Below, piece after piece: positions 1 through 5,216 of a DNA stretch of 7,751 bases. The position numbers and the translations under genes are program-made. Within the stretch, counting starts at the first letter, position 1. Every line of letters begins with the position of its first letter. The notes below the pieces were generated by a model, which was not told where the DNA came from, did no database searches, and saw only the letters and a program-made list of their open reading frames with translations. This DNA is from Alphaproteobacteria bacterium UBA6189 (GTDB taxonomy: Bacteria > Pseudomonadota > Alphaproteobacteria > Rickettsiales > UBA3002). The DNA lies in contig DITH01000052.1 of assembly GCA_002422745.1 (NCBI GenBank), positions 9,391 to 17,141 of the forward strand. The letters are read 5' to 3'.

Positions 1-439
1 GACCCATCTGCTTGGCGAGGTCCGAACGGGCCTTGGCGTAGTTCGGCGCAACCATGGGGTAATCCTTGGGCAGGCCCCACTTGGCCCGGTATTCTTCAGG
101 GCTCATATTGTAATTGGCCTTCAAATAGCGTTTGAGCATTTTGACCTGTTTGCCGTCTTCCAGGCAGACGAGGTAGTCGTCCTGCACCGAATCTTCCACC
201 GCTACCGATGGGCGGCGCTGACCCTGTGCCAACTGCTCCTGATGGGCCAGACTGGCCAGGGTACGGTACACGTCGCTCACCATGGCGGTGAGGTCGACCG
301 GTTCATTCGGCCGGTTCATAATATAGGCGCTGACGATTTGTGCAGCCGATGCCACCAGTATTTCATGCGTGTTGCCCGAGGCTTTTGGGGTGGCATGGTC
401 GGAGATGGCGGCGAGTTTAAGCGAGGAGGAAGAGCGCAT
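1..439 (-). CDS. mucR: MucR/Ros-family transcriptional regulator (3' end outside window)
   Basis: Read on the minus strand from ATG at 437-439, 146 residues are visible and the frame is still open at the window edge. The N-terminal half carries the helical oligomerisation segment of the family (VSAYIMNRPNEPVDLTAMVSDV, about residues 36-57). The DNA-binding part begins at DDYLVCLEDG (88-96) and continues through LKRYL, SPEEYRAKWGLP (113-124) and DYPMVAPNYAKARSDLAKQMG, all hallmarks of Ros/MucR. In Ros the zinc ligands are C-x2-C and two His; here only the first Cys (C92) remains, the second is D95, and the His positions are Y105 and N109/Y110, so the domain probably folds without zinc. Family members are global H-NS-like silencers of AT-rich promoters controlling envelope, motility and cell-cycle genes. 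A GGAG lies 6 nt before the ATG. The gene is divergent from fur. Family assignment is secure; the exact paralogue is not. Confidence 0.93.
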   Translation of the reverse strand, partial: MRSSSSLKLAAISDHATPKASGNTHEILVASAAQIVSAYIMNRPNEPVDLTAMVSDVYRTLASLAHQEQLAQGQRRPSVAVEDSVQDDYLVCLEDGKQVKMLKRYLKANYNMSPEEYRAKWGLPKDYPMVAPNYAKARSDLAKQMG

Positions 440-445
440 GGGATG

Positions 446-449
446 CTCC
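446..449 (-). promoter_or_regulatory. Shine-Dalgarno of mucR
   Basis: Minus-strand GGAG ends 6 nt before the ATG at 437-439. It supports that start over in-frame ATGs further down. Confidence 0.6.
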
Positions 450-480
450 GTGGGGGTTGCCGAGGATATGGTATGTTAAT

Positions 481-509
481 GTTATTTGTTTTACGGATAG
501 CTAGATCAA
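481..509 (-). promoter_or_regulatory. Candidate promoter of mucR
   Basis: On the minus strand TTGATC (504-509) and AATAAC (481-486) are separated by exactly 17 bp, each matching four of six positions of the -35 and -10 consensus. The stretch is AT-rich with several TpA steps, the kind of DNA MucR proteins prefer, so autoregulation is possible. This is by eye only. Confidence 0.35.
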
Positions 510-554
510 TGCACCATAAGGGTCAAGTGATGTGAGCCAAGCGATTGAAACAGC

Positions 555-582
555 TTGCCTCTGGCGCATAACCACTTATGCT
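555..582 (+). promoter_or_regulatory. Candidate promoter of fur, positioned for a leaderless mRNA
   Basis: TTGCCT (555-560) and TATGCT (577-582) are 16 bp apart, four of six matches each. The expected start of transcription, 7-9 nt after the -10 box, falls on or just before the ATG at 591. That agrees with the lack of any Shine-Dalgarno-like sequence before this ATG. Confidence 0.4.
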
Positions 583-590
583 GGTCAACC

Positions 591-1007
591 ATGCCGAACG
601 TCCTAGAGCGTAAATGTATCGAGAAGGGGCTGAAGATGACCGAGCAACGCCGGGTCATCGCCCGTGTTCTCTCGGAATCGAACGACCATCCCGATGTCGA
701 GATGCTGTATCGCCGTGCCTCGGCGGTCGATCCGAAAATCAGTATGGCGACGGTTTACCGTACCGTGAATCTGTTTGCCGAAACCGGGATTATCGAACGG
801 CATGACTTTGGCGACGGACGGGCACGTTACGAAGAACTGCCCGAGGAACATCACGATCACCTCATCGATATGAAAACCGGTAAGGTGGTGGAATTCAGCA
901 ATCCCGAGATCGAGGCATTGAAAGAACGCATTGCGCGTGAACTCGGCTATCAACTTGTCGACCACCGGCTGGAGCTATTTGCCGTGCCGCTGGAAGGAAA
1001 GCAGTAG
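591..1007 (+). CDS. fur: Fur/Mur family metal-responsive transcriptional repressor
   Basis: A 138-residue protein, the usual Fur length, that senses Fe(II) or, in some alphaproteobacteria, Mn(II). The N-terminal winged helix holds EKGLKMTEQRRVIARVL (11-27) and the recognition-helix signature SMATVYRTVNLF (51-62), followed by RARYE (77-81) and HHDHLI (87-92). Metal-site residues H33, E81, H87-H90, E101 and H125 match the E. coli Fur numbering. The Cys pair at E. coli 93/96 is replaced by D93 and T96 (LIDMKTGKVVEF), typical of the alphaproteobacterial Fur/Mur branch. The frame stays open to a TTG at 555, but ATG 591 gives the family length and the extra residues overlap a likely promoter. No Shine-Dalgarno is visible. 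It is the first gene of a unit with olsB, 6 bp downstream. Iron versus manganese specificity cannot be read from the sequence. Confidence 0.93.
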   Translation: MPNVLERKCIEKGLKMTEQRRVIARVLSESNDHPDVEMLYRRASAVDPKISMATVYRTVNLFAETGIIERHDFGDGRARYEELPEEHHDHLIDMKTGKVVEFSNPEIEALKERIARELGYQLVDHRLELFAVPLEGKQ

Positions 1008-1013
1008 GAACCT

Positions 1014-1805
1014 ATGATTTTTGAACAAGTATTCGAGCCGATCCATGCCGGCAACCTGACGGTACGGCTTGCGGCAAACGAGGCTGAGGTAGTAGCCGCT
1101 CAGCATCTGCGCTACCGAATTTTTTGCGAGGAAATGGGCGGCCAGGCCAATGCGCAGGTTCAGGCGGAAAAGCGCGACTTCGATCAGTACGACGATGTCT
1201 GCCACCATTTGCTGGTGATCGATAATGCCCGCGAAGGCGAAGCGCAGGTGGTCGGCACCTACCGGCTGCTTACCCGCAAGAACATGCAGACGATCGGCCA
1301 GTTTTACACCGAAACGGAATACGACGTCAGCACCATCAAGCAAAATGGCGGCGAGATCCTCGAGCTTGGGCGCTCCTGCGTCGAGCAGCAATACCGCACG
1401 CGTCCGGTCATCCAGATGCTGTGGCAGGGCATCGGCAGTTTTATCTGGGAAAAAGACATCGAGCTCATGTTTGGCTGCGCCAGCTTCCATGGCACCAATG
1501 TTGCCGAGCATAAGCACGCCCTGTCGTATCTGTACCATTACCATCTTGCGCCGGAGAGCATCCGCCCGCGTGCCCTGGCTGATCAGTATGTCGACATGAA
1601 CCTGATGCCCAAAGACGAAGTAGTGCCGCGCGCGGCATTGAATGCACTGCCGCCACTCATCAAAGGTTATTTGCGCCTGAACGGTTATGTCGGCGACGGT
1701 GCCGTGCTCGACCTGGCTTATAACACCTGCGATGTGTCCATCGTGGTGCAGACCGAGCGGGTGCAGGAAAAATATGTGCAGCGCTATGTGCCGGATGGTG
1801 AATAA
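1014..1805 (+). CDS. olsB: Ornithine lipid synthase subunit, L-ornithine N(alpha)-acyltransferase OlsB
   Basis: A 263-residue GNAT-fold enzyme (Acetyltransf_5/COG3176 type) that transfers a 3-hydroxyacyl chain from acyl carrier protein to the alpha-amino group of ornithine, giving lyso-ornithine lipid at the cytoplasmic face of the membrane. Visible family landmarks are LRYRIFCEEMG (32-42), the acidic-basic stretch EKRDFDQYDDVCHHLLV (52-68), VVGTYRLL (79-86), ELGRSCV (117-123), the MFGCASFHGT segment (152-161), LPPLIKGYLRLNG (212-224) and GDGAVLDLAYNTCDV (227-241). The order and spacing resemble rhizobial OlsB. A TAGGA lies 4 nt before the ATG and overlaps the fur stop codon, suggesting coupled translation. 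The last 11 bp overlap olsA, which is the strongest support for OlsB over a generic hemolysin-like acyltransferase. The exact acyl acceptor is inferred. Confidence 0.88.
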   Translation: MIFEQVFEPIHAGNLTVRLAANEAEVVAAQHLRYRIFCEEMGGQANAQVQAEKRDFDQYDDVCHHLLVIDNAREGEAQVVGTYRLLTRKNMQTIGQFYTETEYDVSTIKQNGGEILELGRSCVEQQYRTRPVIQMLWQGIGSFIWEKDIELMFGCASFHGTNVAEHKHALSYLYHYHLAPESIRPRALADQYVDMNLMPKDEVVPRAALNALPPLIKGYLRLNGYVGDGAVLDLAYNTCDVSIVVQTERVQEKYVQRYVPDGE

Positions 1806-2571
1806 CCTGCGCGCCACTCTGCGCGCTATACTGCTGATTAGCTGGCTCGCGCTTTGCCTTCCGTTTGTTTTTGGTTTCTGGCTCGCACGGCTGGAAACCT
1901 TACGCGGGCGCATCGCCCAGCTTTTTTATGCTGGAGCCGGATGGATATGCGGCCTGCGCGTGCAGGTGCACGGTGTACTGCATCGCGAGCGGCCGCTCAT
2001 GCTAGTCTCCAATCACGCAAGCTACCTCGATATTTTTGTCCTCGGCCGCATGGCGCCGCTCTCCTTTACCCCGAAAAAGGAAGTGCGCAGCTGGCCGCTC
2101 ATCGGATTTCTGTGCGTGCTGGCCGATTGCGTGTTCGTCGAGCGTCGGCCCAGTGAAATGCAAGCCGCCGCCGCCCAGATGAAAAAACGATTGGCCAAGG
2201 GAAAACTACTGTGCCTGTTTCCTGAGGGCACCACCAGCGATGGCGTGCATTTAAAACCGTTCAAAAGCGGGTTTTTGCAATTGGCCGAACAGCAGATGCT
2301 GCCGGTACAGCCCGCCAGCATTGCCTATACCCATATTGGCCGCACGCCCATTTCGGCGGCACGCCGCGAGGAAGTCGCCTGGGTAGGCGAAGCCACCTTC
2401 TTCGGGCATTTCTGGCATTTTCTGACGTTGCCATCGGTGCGGGTGGAAGTGATGTTATTTCCCGCCCAGCATATTAGCCAGCACCAGAACCGCAAAGCAC
2501 TCACCCAGGCGTGCGAGCAGTTGGTAGGGCAGGGTGTCGCCCAGTTGTTGGAGGCCGAGTATGCTCGTTGA
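1795..2571 (+). CDS. olsA: Lyso-ornithine lipid O-acyltransferase OlsA (PlsC family)
   Basis: A 258-residue membrane-associated acyltransferase that adds the second fatty acyl chain, completing ornithine lipid after OlsB. All four motifs of the PlsC/LPLAT family are present: HX4D in NHASYLD (73-79, H74 and D79), VFVERRP (113-119), FPEGTTSDG (142-150) and VQPASIAY (171-178). One hydrophobic N-terminal segment (about 11-30) probably anchors it in the inner membrane. The start is ATG at 1795, followed directly by GTG at 1798; either gives a short overlap with the olsB end. The frame is open further upstream to 1687 but that would bury the gene in olsB. By family alone it could be 1-acylglycerol-3-phosphate acyltransferase (PlsC), and some OlsA proteins have both activities; the overlap with olsB favours OlsA. 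Confidence 0.87.
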   Translation: MVNNLRATLRAILLISWLALCLPFVFGFWLARLETLRGRIAQLFYAGAGWICGLRVQVHGVLHRERPLMLVSNHASYLDIFVLGRMAPLSFTPKKEVRSWPLIGFLCVLADCVFVERRPSEMQAAAAQMKKRLAKGKLLCLFPEGTTSDGVHLKPFKSGFLQLAEQQMLPVQPASIAYTHIGRTPISAARREEVAWVGEATFFGHFWHFLTLPSVRVEVMLFPAQHISQHQNRKALTQACEQLVGQGVAQLLEAEYAR

Positions 2572-3115
2572 ACTGACCGAACAGTCGCTGCCCATCCGCA
2601 TCGATCTGAAATACGCCACCACAGAAAACTTCACCGGTAAACCGGTCTATCGAGCCAATGCACGCTGCTTTCTGCATCCGGAGGCGTTCGCTAAATTCGA
2701 AGCGGCCATATCGCTGGCCGAAGCGCAGGGCTATCGCTTTCTGATTTTCGATGCGTACCGTCCGCCGGAAGCGCAGTGGAAATTATGGGAGCACACGCCC
2801 GATCCGTCGTTTCTTGCCGACCCGGCCAGGGGCTCGCCGCATTCACGCGGGGTCGCCATCGATCTCACCCTGACCCGGCGCGACGGTACCCCGCTCGATA
2901 TGGGCACGGCGTTCGATGCGTTTACCCCGTTGTCGCATCACGGTAACCAGCAGGTGCATGCCGAGGCGCAACGCAATCGTCTGCTGCTGATGGGTATTAT
3001 GACGACCGCGGGGTGGGATTTCTACCGCAACGAATGGTGGCATTATCAGCTGTTCAACAGCCGTTCTTACCCGCTGATTTCCGATGCGGATGCAGGCACC
3101 GACGTGATGCCGTAA
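2561..3115 (+). CDS. ddpX: D-alanyl-D-alanine dipeptidase (VanX/DdpX, peptidase M15D)
   Basis: A 184-residue zinc dipeptidase that hydrolyses D-Ala-D-Ala to D-alanine. The active site is complete: the arginine motif DAYRPPEAQ (64-72, R67), the zinc motif SPHSRGVAID (92-101; H94 and D101, pattern SxHxxGxAxD) and the NEWWHY motif (157-162), where E158 is the expected catalytic base and H161 the third zinc ligand. No signal peptide or membrane segment is visible, so it should be cytoplasmic like E. coli DdpX rather than periplasmic. Start ATG 2561 overlaps the olsA end by 11 bp; an upstream in-frame GTG at 2534 would add nine Cys/Trp-containing residues absent from the family. There are no vanHA-like ligase or dehydrogenase genes nearby, so it is not evidence of glycopeptide resistance; a role in D-Ala recycling is more likely. 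Confidence 0.92.
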   Translation: MLVELTEQSLPIRIDLKYATTENFTGKPVYRANARCFLHPEAFAKFEAAISLAEAQGYRFLIFDAYRPPEAQWKLWEHTPDPSFLADPARGSPHSRGVAIDLTLTRRDGTPLDMGTAFDAFTPLSHHGNQQVHAEAQRNRLLLMGIMTTAGWDFYRNEWWHYQLFNSRSYPLISDADAGTDVMP

Positions 3116-3220
3116 TAGTATCAACAGGTTACCGAAACATAAAATCCCACCCAATATTCGCACTATCTTAACCGGCGTGTTTTATGCTATAAGAGAGAGT
3201 AAGAAGCCGATCTCGGGCTC

Positions 3221-3228
3221 AAGAAGGA
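3221..3228 (+). promoter_or_regulatory. Shine-Dalgarno of the rod-like gene
   Basis: AAGAAGGA ends 7 nt before the ATG at 3236, a strong signal. The upstream gap (3116-3220) contains TTTTATGCTATAAG (3180-3193), a possible -10 region, but no convincing -35 box. Confidence 0.6.
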
Positions 3229-3235
3229 TGCTACG

Positions 3236-3529
3236 ATGGATGTGAATGCAATTGCCGCAAGCGGGCTACGCGCCGCAGGCACTGATCTGCGCACTGCTGC
3301 CACCAATATCGCGAACGCCACTACCCCTGGTTTTAAAGCCGAGGAGGTGGTGCGCACCGCCGCCCCGCAAGGCGGGGTGGTTACCGATGTGGTGGAAACC
3401 GAGCAGGATGTGTCGACCGATCAGGAACTCGTCCGGGCCGATATGGCTACCTATAATTTTCAGGCCAATCTGAAAGTGCTGGAGCGCCAGCGTGATCTGG
3501 ATAAATCCCTGCTCGATATCCAAGCCTAA
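3236..3529 (+). CDS. Minimal flagellar basal-body rod/hook-like protein
   Basis: A 97-residue protein with only the two conserved ends of the FlgB/FlgC/FlgG/FlgE axial family. Residues 1-38 match the N-terminal rod domain, including the signature AATNIANATTPGFKAEEV (21-38). Residues 62-95 match the C-terminal rod domain: QELVRADMATYNFQANLKVL, where a heptad-like hydrophobic pattern forms the usual coiled coil. The about 20 residues between them are a short linker, so the protein is well below FlgC length (about 135) and lacks any D1/D2 body. Axial proteins of this kind are exported by the flagellar type III system and pack via the two terminal helices. No other flagellar gene is in the window, so whether it is built into a flagellum or does something else is unknown. 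It has a good ribosome-binding site and ends 12 bp from the convergent RTX gene. Confidence 0.82.
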   Translation: MDVNAIAASGLRAAGTDLRTAATNIANATTPGFKAEEVVRTAAPQGGVVTDVVETEQDVSTDQELVRADMATYNFQANLKVLERQRDLDKSLLDIQA

Positions 3530-3547
3530 ACGGGCTAGGCGTTAGGC
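3524..3547. terminator. Inverted repeat between convergent genes, weak terminator candidate
   Basis: GCCTAA (3524-3529) and TTAGGC (3542-3547) are inverted copies, each being the final Ala codon plus stop of one of the two convergent genes; a nested GCCTA/TAGGC pair (3524-3528, 3536-3540) shares the left arm. There is no T-tract on either side, so intrinsic termination is doubtful. Confidence 0.2.
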
Positions 3548-4468
3548 GTAGCTGACATCCCACCCATCGAAATTATGGTGGCCTACCAATAAAAACGCAT
3601 CGAGTTGCTGCGGTTGCCCTGCCTCCGGCGCGTGGTTCATCAGGCTTACCAGCGTATCGTTGCCGACATGGCGGTAAACCAGTTCGAACTGGTTGGCAGC
3701 CCCCGGTGTATCCCAATGAATTTCAAGACTGTCGCCAAAGCCGAAATCGGTGACGGTAGCAGACCCGTTCGCCCCCATAGTACTGTTGAAAATAAAAGTA
3801 TCGTTGCCATAGCCGCCGGTCATCACGCTGCCATGGCCACCAATCAGCGTATCGTTAGCAAAGCCGCCAGTCAGCGTATCGGCCCCGCCATGCCCGCTCA
3901 GGTAATCATAGCCACTGCCGCCATCCAGCCGATCGGCGTGCGCGGCGCCTTCAATCGTATCGTTGCCGGTGCCACCAACGCCGTATTGCGTGGCGGGCGG
4001 GTTTTGTATTTCATCCGGGCCAGGTTGTGGCGGAATACCCGGTTCATCCAATGCAAGGGTATCGCTTCCATCGCCGCCATCGAGGTAGTCACTGCCGCCG
4101 CTGCCAATCAGCGTATCGCGCGCCGGTCCGCCTAGCACAAGGTCGTTTCCGTCGCCCCCTTGCTGGAAATCATCGCCATACCCGCCATCGAGCACGTCGT
4201 AGCCCGCACCGCCAACCAGCGTGTCGATGCCGAGGCCGCCATCCAGCAGATCGTGGCCGTTATGGCCGTTTAGAAAATCAGGTCCGGTGCCACCGTAAAG
4301 CCTGTCGTCACCATCGCCGCCTGCAAGCGTGTTGCCACCAATCCAGCCCCATAGCCAATCGTTAGCGCTCGTGCCATATAGCCAGTCGCCGCGCTCATGG
4401 CCCCAGTAATGGTCGCCGTTATAGCTATAATAATAGCTGGGAAGGGGTGGTTGTTCAGGGGTGCTCAT
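3542..4468 (-). CDS. RTX-type calcium-binding repeat protein
   Basis: A 308-residue protein dominated by GGxGxDxLx nonapeptides, the calcium-binding beta-roll repeat. A first block runs from about residue 48 to 140 (for example AGGDGDDRLYGGTGPDFLNG and LDGGYGDD), a Pro-rich linker follows (about 142-160, PGIPPQPGP), then a second block from about 163 to 224. The C-terminal part, DTFIFN through TVTDFGFGDSLEI (223-250), is the usual cap of type I-secreted repeat proteins; the extreme C-terminus is FDGWDVSYA. The first 45 residues are unusually rich in Tyr and Trp. There is no Sec signal peptide and no enzymatic domain, so secretion by an ABC type I exporter is inferred; no exporter gene is in view. 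ATG 4466-4468 is preferred to an in-frame TTG two codons upstream; neither has a clear Shine-Dalgarno. Its substrate or partner is unknown. Confidence 0.88.
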   Translation of the reverse strand: MSTPEQPPLPSYYYSYNGDHYWGHERGDWLYGTSANDWLWGWIGGNTLAGGDGDDRLYGGTGPDFLNGHNGHDLLDGGLGIDTLVGGAGYDVLDGGYGDDFQQGGDGNDLVLGGPARDTLIGSGGSDYLDGGDGSDTLALDEPGIPPQPGPDEIQNPPATQYGVGGTGNDTIEGAAHADRLDGGSGYDYLSGHGGADTLTGGFANDTLIGGHGSVMTGGYGNDTFIFNSTMGANGSATVTDFGFGDSLEIHWDTPGAANQFELVYRHVGNDTLVSLMNHAPEAGQPQQLDAFLLVGHHNFDGWDVSYA

Positions 4469-4522
4469 GGCCAAGTTGTGTGCCAGAGGCGGTATAAAAA
4501 AAGAATAGGGCGAGAGGCGCTA

Positions 4523-4532
4523 CGCTATAGCG
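4523..4532. repeat. Perfect 10-bp palindrome downstream of nfu
   Basis: CGCTATAGCG reads the same on both strands and lies just after the nfu stop and about 55 bp before the RTX start. On the minus strand a further TAGCG follows, allowing an alternative 5-bp stem, with a T-run (revcomp of 4496-4502) some distance downstream. It could be a binding site or a poor terminator; nothing here decides. Confidence 0.25.
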
Positions 4533-4538
4533 AAACCG

Positions 4539-5096
4539 TTAAACCGGCTCAACTGACACGACTTCCGGCACATAATGTTTGAGCATGTTCTCGATGCCGC
4601 TTTTCAGCGTCGCGGTCGAGGAAGGGCAGCCCGAGCAGGCCCCATGCATTTCCAGCTTTACGATGCCATCTTCGTAGGAATGGAAAATGATATCGCCGCC
4701 ATCCTGCGCCACGGCAGGACGCACGCGGGTCTCGAGCAATTCTTTAATCTGGTCGACGATCTCCTGTTCCTCCGCACCGTAGCTGCGCTCGGTTTTGGCG
4801 GCGGCAGTGGTTTCCACCATCAGCGGGTTGCCGTGCTGGTAATGTTCCATAATCGTGGTGAGGATTTGTGGTTTCATCACCTCCCAGCTGGCGTTTTCCG
4901 TTTTGGTGACGGTAATGAAATCGCTGCCGTAAAAAATCGCCCGAATATCCGGTAACTCGAACAACGCCTGCGCCAGCGGCGACTCGGCTGCATTTTCCTT
5001 ACTGGTGAAAAATGCCGTCTTGTCGCCCAGCACAGCCTGGCCGGGCAGAAATTTCAGCGTATTAGGATTAGGAGTGGCTTCGGTTTGAATAAACAT
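4539..5096 (-). CDS. nfu: NifU-like iron-sulfur cluster scaffold/carrier (Nfu)
   Basis: A 185-residue protein with two domains: the Nfu N-terminal domain (FIQTEATPNPNTLKFLPG, residues 2-19, through about 88) and the NifU C-terminal domain (about 112-180). The latter has RPAVAQDGGDI (126-136) and the cluster-binding motif CSGC (C154 and C157), which in a dimer holds a bridging 4Fe-4S cluster for delivery to apo-proteins in the cytoplasm. This architecture is that of mitochondrial NFU1 and its alphaproteobacterial relatives, not of E. coli NfuA, whose N-terminal domain differs. The start is ATG 5094-5096, directly before the conserved FIQTE; an in-frame upstream extension to 5168 has no homologous look. 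It is divergent from dapD. No isc or suf gene is adjacent. Its substrates cannot be told from the sequence. Confidence 0.95.
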   Translation of the reverse strand: MFIQTEATPNPNTLKFLPGQAVLGDKTAFFTSKENAAESPLAQALFELPDIRAIFYGSDFITVTKTENASWEVMKPQILTTIMEHYQHGNPLMVETTAAAKTERSYGAEEQEIVDQIKELLETRVRPAVAQDGGDIIFHSYEDGIVKLEMHGACSGCPSSTATLKSGIENMLKHYVPEVVSVEPV

Positions 5097-5102
5097 GGCT
5101 GG

Positions 5103-5115
5103 CCTCGTTTCGAGG
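5103..5115. repeat. Inverted repeat at the nfu start region
   Basis: CCTCG-TTT-CGAGG is a perfect 5-bp inverted repeat. On the nfu strand its downstream arm CGAGG is the only Shine-Dalgarno-like sequence, 6 nt before the ATG. If transcribed it would pair off the ribosome site; with the promoter proposed below it overlaps the transcription start instead, where it could be an operator. Confidence 0.3.
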
Positions 5116-5117
5116 GT

Positions 5118-5146
5118 GATATAGGGCTGAATGCGACACAAAACAA
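5118..5146 (-). promoter_or_regulatory. Candidate promoter of nfu
   Basis: On the minus strand TTGTTT (5141-5146) and TATATC (5118-5123) are separated by exactly 17 bp. The predicted start lies near 5111, giving a leader of about 15 nt before the nfu ATG. Assigned by eye. Confidence 0.4.
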
Positions 5147-5153
5147 GCCAACA

Positions 5154-5181
5154 ATTACTTGCGGGCACGCGGGGTTATGCT
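5154..5181 (+). promoter_or_regulatory. Weak candidate promoter of dapD
   Basis: TATGCT (5176-5181) is the best -10-like hexamer before dapD, with ATTACT (5154-5159) 16 bp upstream as a poor -35 (three of six). The same TTATGCT string forms the proposed fur -10. Confidence 0.25.
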
Positions 5182-5203
5182 AGGTCATCCGGCAGAATGA
5201 CAT

Positions 5204-5210
5204 AAAGGGG
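5204..5210 (+). promoter_or_regulatory. Shine-Dalgarno of dapD
   Basis: AAAGGGG ends 6 nt before the ATG at 5217 and supports that start. Confidence 0.6.
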
Positions 5211-5216
5211 ATAGCA

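Noticed and set aside
242..535. Plus-strand open frame of 97 codons opposite mucR.
   Set aside because: Antisense to a clear MucR coding frame and without a ribosome site; it runs through the mucR promoter region.
975..1913. Long open frame (312 codons) on the minus strand opposite olsB and the start of olsA.
   Set aside because: It lies antisense to two genes with complete family motifs, its translation shows no recognisable domain, and it is explained by high-GC codon structure.
2561..3115. Vancomycin-resistance locus because of the VanX-like gene.
   Set aside because: No VanH, VanA, VanS or VanR neighbours; it is coupled to olsA instead, and cytoplasmic DdpX-type enzymes are common in Gram-negative bacteria.
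3605..4135. Plus-strand open frame of 176 codons opposite the RTX gene.
   Set aside because: The repetitive Ala/Ile-rich translation mirrors the GGxGxD repeat DNA on the other strand; no independent signals.
3542..4468. CRISPR-like or tandem-repeat array suggested by recurring GCCACC/CGTATCG strings.
   Set aside because: The periodicity is irregular and in frame with nonapeptide RTX repeats on the minus strand; it is coding.
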